The translations under genes and the position numbers were made by a program. Shown here in pieces: positions 54,314-64,000 of a DNA stretch of 64,000 nucleotides (its first letter is position 1; each line of letters starts with the position of its first letter). Origin of the DNA: Uranotaenia lowii (Eukaryota > Arthropoda > Insecta > Diptera > Culicidae). Location of the stretch: the NCBI RefSeq assembly GCF_029784155.1, contig NC_073692.1, positions 274,083,413-274,147,412 of the forward strand, in the 5' to 3' direction. A model generated the notes under the pieces. It saw only the letters and a program-made list of their open reading frames with translations. It searched no databases and was not told the origin of the DNA.

Positions 54314-55830
54314 GATTCAGTCCTGAATTAGCGCAACGAGTTTTAATTTTGTATGGAAATTTGTATAAGAAAACAAAATTTTTCATTCGAAAATCGCCAG
54401 AGATGTTCTGAAAGTACCAAAATATATAACTTTGGATGAAAAATATTCCTTCATTTTTGCATTACATTTTATGTGAACAAAGTACCATCCTAAATTGTAC
54501 CCCAGAAAAGATATTCAATAATAAATAAAAATTTTATTTTCAAAATTCATTTATTTAATTATATCGTTATTGACTGCTTGTTTGAAAACTGTGTAACAGT
54601 AGGATGGAAATAAAAAATCTCAAAAAACTGTTTTGCATTGCCAGAGAATTCATTGATTTATGAAGCCTTTGAAAAATCTTTCATGCAATTATTAACAGCT
54701 CTAGCAAGTAAAGTCTGCCATTTTTTGAATACTTTTCAATGGATTCAGATTTTTTATTTTGAAATGGTTATGCAGTCCCCCCACAATCAATAGTCACTTA
54801 ACGTATCCTTTCAACACAAAATGCTTGTTTATTCGGGTGTTAGTTGTCCAAACATCAAGCTTTGCATGAATTTCAGTCATTAATTGCTTCTTCTTTGAGT
54901 TCAAATGTGTTTTTATTTTCAGTTTTGTTAAAAAAAAACATAATTTACCGAAAGAATCAGCATTTTTCAAAACCACAATTATGGGTCAAAATTGTAGCCC
55001 GTAACAATTATTAATCAAATTGCTCACAATTATTAGTCACATAGAAGTCCATGGCAACACCCGAATATCAACATGGAAATCATCACGTTTCTGGCAAACA
55101 TTCAGGGGCATTCTTTGATAGTATAAAATCAAGGGACATTTGGGTTGAGCTATAGCAACCAAAAAATGTTTTGCTTTGCTGACAAAACAGCGACCCATGA
55201 TTGTGTGAAATTTGGTAGATATTGTAACAATTATGGGTCAATTTTATTTTGGAAATTATTTTGAAATTTCGCGTTTTATTCGCTTAGTTTCATTTGGAAA
55301 ACATAAACTCGTCCTTTTTTGCTTATATGAGACCTATTTATTTTGTAAGAATTTTTCAAATACCCGCATGAGAAGCTTAACGGTTTTAGATGTCAACCTT
55401 ATAACATTGGAAATTTTTGCGATTGTTCAACAGATAACTTATAACGTATGACAAAAACTATTCAAACAGCAATTTTACTGTTATCAAGCGCACACATAAT
55501 ATTTTTAATGTATTTTCATGATATTATCGATAAACTAAAAAAAGAAGTATGAAAAAATGTCTTCTACTTCAGTAGATATCAGCAGTTCAAATGGCCGGTG
55601 ACTAATAATTGTGTGTGACCCATGATTGTGGAGGGACTTAACTGTTTTCATGAAATTCTTAGCTGTTTGTCATGTAAGCAAAAAATTAAGCTTAAGAATA
55701 GTCAAAACCAAAAATTAAAGACCGATTTCATTTCAAGCTTATTTGATTTTTCTGGATGATTGTGCAAAATTTTCTTTTTCCATACAAATTTCCATACAAA
55801 ATTGAAACGCGTTGCGCTAACTCAGGAATC
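54314..55830. mobile_element. Outer TIR element carrying a nested MITE
   Basis: GATTCAGTCCTGAATTAGCGCAACGAG through TTTTGTATGGAAATTTGTAT (54314-54371) pairs with the reverse complement of about 55778-55830 (GATTCCTGAGTTAGCGCAACGCG). A second TIR element sits inside. No coding capacity. Confidence 0.6.
54773..55644. mobile_element. Nested TIR element (CCCACAATCATGGGTCAC family)
   Basis: The left end CAGTCCCCCCACAATCAATAGTCAC and the reverse complement of the right end (CAGTTAAGTCCCTCCACAATCATGGGTCAC) match after a 5-base gap. The motif ATTATGGGTCA or CCCATGATTGTG recurs inside near 54978, 55192 and 55231. 872 bp, no ORF. Confidence 0.65.
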
Positions 55831-55857
55831 AACCAAATCATATCAAATTTTACACTG

Positions 55858-56068
55858 ATGTCTCTTGTCCCAGGTCTCAAGTCTCAAGTCTCAGGTCTCA
55901 GGTTTCAGGTTTCAGGTCTCAGGTCTCCGGTCTCCGATCTCATGTATCATGTCTTTTATCCAATGTCTCATGCCCAATGTCTCAGGTCTCTAGCCTCTTA
56001 TCTCTTGTCTTATGTCTCAGGTCTCAGGTCTCAGGTTTCAGGTTTCAGGTCTCAGGTTTCAGGTCTAG
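55858..56068 (+). repeat. Heptamer minisatellite (AGGTCTC)n
   Basis: About 30 units of AGGTCTC, AAGTCTC or AGGTTTC in one orientation; the cleaner relative of the array at 1833-2165. It ends about 40 bases before the truncated LINE at 56110. Confidence 0.9.
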
Positions 56069-56109
56069 GCTCACAATGTCATTGTCACGACAATTGCCAT
56101 ATCCTTATC

Positions 56110-57330
56110 AGTTAATTTTTAACGCAATGAGCGCAGTCTCGGCACACATCATTGATGAATATCAGTACGGATTCCGCCAAATGCGATCAACTTCGTCGAA
56201 CTTAATGGTGGATATCTCCTTTTTTAGCGGTTGTCTCGCAAATAAAATGCAAGTTTGTAAATGTTTTATATGTCGACTTTCCCAGGGCATTCGATCGGCT
56301 TCCCCACAAGCTCCTGATCGACACAGTGAAAAAAAAATAGGATTCCCAACTTAGATTGTAAAATGGCTCGAATGGTATCTCCAAGGCAGGACTGTATTCG
56401 TTCGACAGGGTCGCATCAAATCCCGAAACTTAACTGTTCCTTCTGGAGCTCCTCAAGGGAGTCATTTGGGTCCACTATTGTTCAACTTGTTTATGAACGA
56501 TCTTGTGATATAATTGATTCTGAATTAGTGTTCTACGCTGACGATCTAAAAATGTACCGCTCAATATCACAATACTCAGACTGTTTGTTACTGCAGCAGG
56601 ATCTCGATAAACTTATGTTCTGGTCAAATGAATGCGATGGAAGTTAATCCAAACAAATGTAAGCTTACAACGTTCACTAGAAACAGAGTTGACGGCAATT
56701 CAGAAAGTTGATTCCATTCGTGATTTGGGTGTGATTGTAGATTGGTCTCTAAATTTCAAGAAACATCTAGCTGTAACCATGGCGAAGGCAAAAACCGTGC
56801 TGGGATTTCTGATAAGAAACGCCAAAGGATTCATCGATATTACTACTCAGAAAGCATTGTACTGCTTGCTTGCCCGCTTTGGTTTGGAGTACATCATTCA
56901 AGTCTGGGCACCAAACTCAATCGGCGGTATGCAACTCCTTGAGTCAGTCCAGAAGCGGTTTTTAAGGTACGCACTTCCTAATGTACCTTGGAATGAATCT
57001 CAGAGACTTCCACCTTACCATGACCGAAGTGGGATCCTGAATATCGAACCGATTGGCTCACGAATTTTATTTCTTCGTCACCTGTTTATGTTCGACATTA
57101 TATCCGGAAATATAGACAGTGCTAATCTCGTTGAAATGATACCGTTCCCATCTCGCTGTCTACGGAATTTTGAGGCTTTAAAAACAGTTAGTTATGAAAA
57201 AAAAAATGAATTTCACAACCCATTTGACATATCATGTAAATTGTTTAATCAAGTTTTTGTTTGTTTCGACTATAAAATAAGTAAAGATAGTTTTAAGCAG
57301 AGATTAAGATCAGTCTGAATGATATTTAGA
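56110..57330 (+). mobile_element. CR1-clade (T1/Q-like) LINE remnant
   Basis: Reverse transcriptase pieces in several frames: SAHIIDEYQYGFRQMRST, a broken VPQGS region (SSRESFGSTIVQLVYERSCD), FYADDLKMYRSISQYSDCLL with an intact FADD-type motif, then the C-terminal frame 56632-57318 (DSIRDLGVIVDWSLNFKKHL, QVWAPNSIGG, VQKRFLRYALPNVPWNE, RLPPYHDRSGILNIEPI) ending in TGA. The 5' half is absent and the RT part is shifted and shortened, so it is dead. The same clade as, but a different family from, the LINE at 59620. Confidence 0.85.
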
Positions 57331-59619
57331 AACTTAAAGTCAGCTAGGAATAAAAACATTACCAAAAATGTTCAACAAAAAGGAAAATTGATTTCTAACA
57401 CCATTTTTTTAAGGATTTTTAACGACTACTTTTTTAGATTTTTTCAGTGAAATCGGCTGTAGTAAAAAAAATCGTCACCAAAAATCAACCTCAACAGTCG
57501 CCCCATTCATAAATAAAACTATTTTCTCACTCATGTATGATCATCACAAATGCTAGAAAACATAATAGTTTGACTGATACGATTCAAAATAAATCAGAAT
57601 CAACGATTTAAATTATTGCGACTTCCGATAAATTATTGATAAATTAAATTATTCAGTGATTGTCCTTATTCAAAAACAGAAATTTGCTAGAAAATATTTT
57701 TTTAGCAGTCTTGTTTACAAATTTTACAGATGCTACTTCGAATCATTTTCCGAACTTTGCAGGAACGATTGAAAATAATAAAAAAAACAGTCAAACATTA
57801 TTCATTTTTTAAGGGCGATTTAAGCACTGAATATTTTGTTATCGTCTTTTGGAATATTGATTCTGAGGACAAAATGTAGAAATTATATTTTTTGTACAAA
57901 AAATTCAGATTTATAGGATTCCAAGATGATTATTTTTTCCAAACACAAAAATTCAAACACAAAAACCAAACACAAACATATTATAATTACTAAAAATTTT
58001 TAAACAGTCTGGTTCAAAAAAATTTGGTAAAACTAAAAAAACAATTCTTAAAAATTTGGTTCATTAATTTGGAAATTTAATCTTAATATGAAAATGGAAC
58101 AGATTAGTTTTTCAACAATTCAGAAGGAAATTTTTCAATAGATATATTTTGAAATTTTAAAAACTTATTTCAAGAATTTAATTGATTACTCAAGAAATCA
58201 ACATTTTGGAACCTACGATTTGAAAAAAATGGTAGGTAGATTTTAGCGTCCTAAACTCTAATCTTTTGTCAGCTTTTGTCTGTCACTTTAGTTTTGGAAA
58301 AATGATGTTTATGAGTTTCAAAATGAGGTTAAGTTGAATTTTAAGTGAGATCAATAATTGATAATTGATGAACTTTTCTTCATCAGATCTTCATTTTATA
58401 AATCAAACTGATCCTTTATTTAAATTTATTATACCTATTGAACTAGGGAATAATGTTCTGATGAATAAAAAACAACTGATCTTGAAAATTCAACAGTTTA
58501 AAAAAATTAAAACTATCATGGCTCGCATTACTTATAATAGTGAAGAAAATTTGAAAAACAGATTTTATTGCATTCAACAATTTTTTTAAATTCTGCAAAA
58601 CGGTTTGATAATTGCTTTGAAAGATATCTCAAATTCATTCTGGTCAAACTCTTTAAAAAATAAATTGGAAAAACTCCCGTATTTTACAAAATGGACCCTT
58701 AAACAATCTTTTAATATAAGCTTCCATATGGTGTACTTGAAATTTAAGAAAAAATGTTTTCCATAGAAATATATGTGATTTAAATTTTTTTTCTTCATCA
58801 TATACATTTTTCAATTTTTCAAAGTCTGATGTCTTTGGTGCGTTCAGTATTCAAAATAATGAGTTGAAAACTGGGAATATCTTAGTCAAATATTAAGTTA
58901 ATAAATGTTCATGTTTTTTAAGGGATGATCTCAAACTTTTGGCCGGCAGTGTAATAGCTAAAGTATTGCATGTTATCAATAATAAGTTTGTTCTACTTTT
59001 TGCTAAGTACATTTTATTCCTTATTTATTCAATCAGATTTAATATTTTGAGAAAACAATAGAAATGTTGATATTTTAAAATGAAGTGAATATTTTTTTTT
59101 ATTGGTATAATGCTTATATTTAAATTAAGTGTTCTTTTTTTCAAATATTTCAGTAAATATTTATTTGGCGAAAAAGCCTCCTGGGAACGGAATTTTCAGA
59201 ACTGGCTTGTATATTTTTCGATTAAAGTTAAGTTTTTGTTCGCAAAATATCAGTTGAACTTTATGTCCTCTTTATTTGGCCCATTGTCATCGTTTTTTTG
59301 CTCATTAATGTTGACCAAAATTGATAATAATTAAGGTTTCAATACTTCTTTAAATATCTCTATTTTTCTCCATGTTGGAATAAAACTAACAACTTTTAAG
59401 TACTCATCAAATCACACAATTGACGTAGATTTTCTTTTAACGAATTAGATTTTTAATTTTTTAATATTTAATTTTTTAAATTTTAATTTTTTAATGCCCT
59501 TTTTCTCATAAGGCCGGAAAAAATATCACTTTCTTATTTTGTCACCCCCCCGCTCCCCCCTCCCCCCCCTACGAAATATCCAAAAAAACCTGAAAAAGAA
59601 AATAAATAAAAAACTTATT
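57331..59619. other. AT-rich spacer
   Basis: No gene or bordered repeat seen. C-rich runs appear near 59547-59570. Confidence 0.35.
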
Positions 59620-62175
59620 TATTTCTTTTATTATCGTCTTTGGTTGAATTACCGTCCAGACTAATAGCTTAAATCTAAGAAATTCTGCTAAGTGCTAATT
59701 TAAACCTACGTTTACACATATTAAAATCAACAAGTGACACACTGAGTTAAAACGTTCACAACACTTGTCAATAGGATGATTTCTGCCATATGCGGTACGA
59801 TGATAGGGTATCCAAAGAAACTGGCGTTGTCGAAGTGACCTTGTAGGAACGTAGATATTGACACGTTGAAGTATGTCGGGGAGTCGACGCGGTGAGTCAA
59901 GGTATTAAAAATGAAAACTTGCTGCAATTCGATACGACGCTTTTCAAGTGTGGTTAGGGATATCAGAACACATCTCTGCTCATACGGTGGAAGTCGGAGC
60001 GGTTCGTTCCACGGGAGACGCCGTAGAGCGTATCTGACGAAGCTACGTTGAACCCGTTCTAGGCGGTTGCATTGTGTGAGTAGGAGCCCACACCTGGACG
60101 GCATACTGCAGTATGCTCTGAACTGACGAACAATAAATGGCTTTCAGTGCGTATACGTCGTCGAAACTTTCGGTGTTCCGGCGCAAAAACCCAAGTGCAG
60201 TGAATCCTTTTGCAGAGGTGAGCGGAATGTGTTCGGAGAAAGTAAGTCTGTAATCAATTTTCACTCCCAGGTCAAGAATAGACTTCACATTCTCCAAGCA
60301 GAAACCTGATAGTTGGTAGTCAAATCTGATCATGTTTCGGGAACGGGTAAAGTTGATGATCTTACACTTTTTAGCATTGGCTTCCATTCCGTTCATTCGG
60401 CACCAGTTTTCTAACGAGACAATGTCAGCTTGAAGGGCGAGACAGTCTACAGTGCTTACAATCTTTCGAAAAAGCTTCAGATCGTCGGCATACATTAGCG
60501 TATCGGATTGAAGAGTTGCACAGAGATCGTTAACGAAGATTATGAAGAGAAGAGGCCCGAGATGGCTTCCTTGAGGTACACCTGATGGGATGGCAAATGT
60601 TCTCGAACGTGAGCTGTTGACTTTCGTGAAAGCATGACGGTCGTTGAGGTACGACGCAATCCAGTCAAGTGCCCAATCAGGAAAACCTATACGATCCAGC
60701 TTTTCAATTAGTATTTTATGCGGAACGCGGTCGAATGCTTTTGCAAAATCAATGTAGATAGAATCGACTTGACAACCTTTCTCCATACAGTCACTCAATG
60801 AGCTTACGTAGCACATCAGGTTGGTAACGGTCGACCTTTGTTTCACAAAACCATGTTGAGCCTCGCAGATCAAAGATTTAACAGCAGCATATATCCGTTC
60901 GTGCATCAAGACTTCAAAAATCTTCGAGATGGAGTTCAAAATCAAAATAGGACGATAGTTTTCCACGCTGTGAACATTTCCCGATTTATGTATTGGAGAG
61001 ATAGCGGCAATTTTCAATGCTCTAGGGAACGATCTTTCTGTGATTGAACGATTTAGAACTCTGCAAATCGGGGCAGCTAAAGGTGCTGCACATAGTTTTA
61101 AAAATGCGGGAGGTATGTTATCTGGACCAGCACCCTTCGTTAAGTCAACTGCGGACAACTTCTCGTAGATTTCCTGAACAGTGAAGTACGGTACAGGCAA
61201 GTTGATATCGTTGGATTGCAAAGAGGCGAGGTAGTTGTTGTCTCCGTCAGTACCATCTGAACAATAAACACTCTGGAAAAAGTCTGCAAACATATTTTCC
61301 GATTCCGTCGGGTTGGAAGCAATGGCACCATTAAATGTCAAATCAACGGGAATTGATGCGTTTCGTTTTCTATTTTTAAAATATTTCCAGAAAAATGAGG
61401 GATCGCGTTTAAAATTTTGTTGAAGTTGAGAAACATGTCGACGATAGAGCAGATCATTCAAATCTTTAAATTCGTTCTCTAAGGATCTCAAACGGCATCT
61501 TAGATCTTCAAAACGATTTCTGTTGAAACATTTACGAGCCTTTCGTAGTTGATTGCGAAGTCGAGTAAGATCGGAGTTCCACCACGCGTGCCTCATAGAT
61601 TTGAGGCTTTTAGGCCGCGTCAACGGTACGTTTTGTCTTAAAACTGCATAAATTTTTCCATACAAAGCATCAAGATCGGAGTCAACATTGTCGGCAGCTT
61701 CTAGGGATTCCCAATCGGTTGAATCCAACACAGCAGTAACCAGATCGTAATTACATTTACTAAAATCAAAATCCAGCTCTCCAACAGATTCTACTTGAGG
61801 ACATACGCCATGGCTGATTTCAAGGCATAAGACGTTAGACTTATGATGGCGGTCCGTAGGAAGGATCGAAATGGGTGACTCAAATAAGCTCAGGTTCTCA
61901 GGGTTGTTTGAAAACACGAGGTCTAAATATCTCATATTGGCGTTCGGTATATTACAAAGTTGGTGCAAACCTGCGGAAAGAATCCCTTCAGATAAGGCGA
62001 TTTCAGCATCGGTTGAAGAATTTGAGGGTAGTAAGCTGTTCATGTCTTGGTCGAAGGTCCAAAGGAGGTTCGGGAGATTATAATCTCCGGCAATGATAAC
62101 TGTGTCACGTACAGAAGCAATGCTCATTATTTTTTGGACTGCAGCAAAGTGGCTGTCGTAGTTTGGAGGCAGCTA
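59620..62175 (-). mobile_element. CR1-clade (T1/Q-like) LINE, 5'-truncated
   Basis: On the minus strand the frame is open from the truncation point (LPPNYDSHFAAVQKIMSI, inside the endonuclease) for nearly 700 codons and changes frame once near 60060. ORF1, the 5' UTR and the start of the endonuclease are lost, as is usual for incomplete reverse transcription. The 3' end lies near 59620 after the stop at 59727. Confidence 0.85.
60043..62127 (-). pseudogene. CR1 LINE ORF2: endonuclease C-terminus and reverse transcriptase
   Basis: 694 open codons from an internal ATG at 62127. The N-terminal ~100 residues are the end of an APE-type endonuclease (VIIAGDYNLPNLLW; RYLDLVFSNNPENLSL; DRHHKSNVLCLE). 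The RT spans about 345-610: ENYRPILILNSISKIFE, HGFVKQRSTVTNLM, SIYIDFAKAFDRVPH, IPSGVPQGSHLGPLLF and MYADDLKLF (545-553), with both catalytic Asp residues present. The C-terminal domain continues after a -1/+1 shift near 60060 in the frame 60104-59727 (RLERVQRSFVRYALRRLPWN, RLPPYEQRC). The RT core is still intact, suggesting a fairly young insertion, but without ORF1 and the full endonuclease it cannot move itself. Confidence 0.85.
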
Positions 62176-62529
62176 TTAGGTTAAAGTTTGAAGTATTTTA
62201 CGGAAATTTCGGAAAATTTATCAAATATCAGAAAGATTACATGAGCAAAAACCAAATTGTGGAAGTTCAGAGTTTTATAACCTTTTGTATGCTTAATTTT
62301 ATTGAATTTTACGATAAAATATTACTTGAACTATGGGTTTTGTGCAATGATATAGTGCGTAATTTTATAGCATGCAAGCTATCATGCAATTTATTCCAAT
62401 TTATTAGTTTTTTGCATGTTTTTTTGTATTGCCCCCCCCCTTGCGATGATCCAACTCCGAGTGACAAAAGAAGGATATGAAATTTGTTCCAGCCTAATGC
62501 AAATGAATTTCTTAGTCACTTCGGTGAAA
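62176..62529. other. AT-rich spacer
   Basis: Nothing recognised; a C10 run near 62432. Confidence 0.3.
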
Positions 62530-63124
62530 CACCGTCAAACGGGGCAATAGCAGGGTTAGATGCAGCACTTTTAAATCTCGATTCTATATGCGGGAATACG
62601 GTTGTTTTGCGTGACGCGTTTATTGATTTTAAAATTGCATCCATCAAAACATCAATTTTTATTATTTCATCTAGTAGATTTCTTTTGTAGTTTTTTTCCC
62701 ATAAATGTATGCAGCAACCTGATTATTTTTATTTTAAAACATTATTGACAGAGAAAATGTAAAATTTAATTCGAACAAAACCAAAAATCACTGCAATTGA
62801 TAAGAACTTTGCGCGTTATGACATCGAAAATATATCAAAAATTATAAATTTACTTATTATTATTTTCCTTTGATTTTTCATTATAAAAAAATTTGTTGCA
62901 ATTTATCCTTTTTTCTAAGTAGGGTGAAGGTGTTTTATTTTAATAATTTCAAAAATAACTGGTTTTACCAATGATTTTTCTGACTACGTCAATTTGATGA
63001 TTCATCAACCTCAAAACTTTGATGTTGGTTATATAGGTATGACATAGGTCTGATTATCTGAGGATATTTAGTTTTTAGAAGCCATTGAAGTTGAAAAGTG
63101 TTGTATGATGCCCCAGTTGACGGC
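62530..63124 (-). mobile_element. TIR element, ACCGTCAAACGGGGCA family, copy 2
   Basis: CACCGTCAAACGGGGCAATAG at the left, and in reverse complement GCCGTCAACTGGGGCATC-ATACAACAC at the right. The right part matches the left part of copy 1 (25805) in reverse, including the CAACACTTTTCAACTT word. 595 bp, shorter than copy 1 by about 300. Confidence 0.75.
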
Positions 63125-63583
63125 AATAGATTCTTATTTATATCGAATGGAGGACTGAATTCAGTTTAATTGGAGTAATCATCAAATGTGGACATTTTTT
63201 TTAAATTTTTATCCAGGCCATTTCCAGCGTTAAAGTGTTTTGACTGCGATTTATGGTCCAGTGTTTTGAGAATTTGTATTTTGAGAGAATAATTTCTTGA
63301 TTGATTAATCAAAGGCACATTCTTCCGAGAGAAATCATTTTTATCAGAATGAATCCTTTTCCAGAGAAAGTAAGTCTTTTGGAAGCGCCGTCACAAACGG
63401 CCGCGGCGACCGATCGACACTTTAGCGCTGCACTGCTAGCGGGCGAGGGTGGGTGGTTGGTAAAATTCAATCAAATTGCAGTCACGCACAGGGACGTGCA
63501 GCGAGCTTGCGGTCGGTTGGTCGATGGTTATCCTGGAACCTGGACCTGCGAAGGGCCACAAAAACTTGTCGGACCCCAGGGGA
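63125..63583. other. Unique sequence, possible 5' region of a gene to the right
   Basis: From 63385 the sequence turns GC-rich and non-repetitive, unlike the preceding 40 kb. It could be the leader and promoter of the exon proposed next to it. No core promoter motif stands out. Confidence 0.35.
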
Positions 63584-63683
63584 ATGGCAGCTGCACCAGA
63601 GCAAGTCCAAGTGTCCAAGCCGTTATTATTGGAGGGCTCTGTCAAAATTGGAACCGGCCAACCAATTACATTTCGATGCATCG
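63584..63683 (+). CDS. Possible first coding exon of a gene continuing beyond the window
   Basis: An ATG at 63584 in fair context (GGGGA-ATG-G) opens 33 codons plus one base, beginning MAAAPEQVQVSKPLLLEG and ending ITFRCI, and reaches TCG|GTGAGT, a near-ideal splice donor, at 63683/63684. In-frame translation would stop at once without splicing (GGT GAG TAA). I do not recognise the protein. An Ig-like first strand (G-x-P-I-T-F-R-C) is one loose possibility. The frame is also open upstream to about 63476 after a possible acceptor (AAATTGCAG), so it could instead be an internal exon. No downstream exon is visible in the remaining 300 bases. Confidence 0.3.
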
Positions 63684-63689
63684 GTGAGT

Positions 63690-64000
63690 AAAATATTGAA
63701 TAACCCTCCACCTGTCTTCTTCCAACCTTCGGTATCCACCAACAACCGCAGGCTCAAATTGTGTATAGAGTAATGTTTGGGAAATCCATCGATGTGTTGC
63801 ATCTTTTTTGCAAATTTGCACTAGTCAGCGGAGTGCACCAATTTCTGTTTTGAATTGATTTGACTGCAGCAGAAGCATTGCATTGCATTGGCCAGAAGGA
63901 CGACAGGCGGTGGCCAGCTGCCGGATTACGATTGGAAATGTTTGTGAATATGTACTCTCGTGAATGAACGGCTGGGCTTTTGATTAACGAGACTGCGAGG
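63690..64000. other. Unique sequence to the window edge
   Basis: Would be first-intron sequence if the exon at 63584-63683 is real. TTGCATTGCATTGGCC near 63878 is a short direct repeat. Nothing else recognised. Confidence 0.3.

Overview
The window looks like nuclear DNA from a dipteran insect, most likely a mosquito. The evidence is one intact, intronless Toll-family receptor gene set among transposons typical of mosquito genomes: two Tc1/mariner relatives of the DD37E and DD37D types, a BEL/Pao LTR element, CR1-like and RTE-like LINEs, and many short TIR elements. AT-rich spacers, homopolymer runs and minisatellites are common. The species cannot be read from the sequence. No rRNA, tRNA or CRISPR was found.

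Layout. 1-950 is a broken DD37E transposase. 1-2.6 kb holds repeats, including a heptamer minisatellite that switches strand. 2.6-6.8 kb is higher-complexity sequence upstream of the Toll gene, ending in a textbook Inr+DPE core promoter at 6791-6824. The single-exon Toll receptor lies at 7555-11409 and is followed by an AU-rich 3' region with three poly(A) signals up to about 12.9 kb. From 13 kb on, the window is almost entirely repeats and AT-rich spacer: a perfect 218-bp inverted repeat (16.5-17.2 kb), a 2-kb array of ~150-bp monomers (18.5-20.5 kb), several TIR elements, a DD37D mariner element (22.7-23.9 kb), and a young BEL element (29.9-34.8 kb; LTRs with two visible differences, 5-bp target duplication) inserted in a satellite whose two halves face opposite ways. 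LINE remnants lie at 39.2-41.7, 56.1-57.3 and 59.6-62.2 kb. Further minisatellites and inverted-repeat elements fill 44-56 kb. A possible first exon of another plus-strand gene, with a strong splice donor, lies near the right edge (63.58-63.68 kb).

The only gene I would call functional host coding sequence is the Toll receptor, a single-pass receptor with a leucine-rich ectodomain and a cytoplasmic TIR domain. The rest shows how mobile DNA accumulates around it. Most interesting are the perfect hairpin locus flanked by a 14-bp direct repeat, MITE families that share an internal core but differ at their ends, the inverted satellite, and a BEL copy that has lost the RT core and integrase yet keeps one long open frame running into its 3' LTR.
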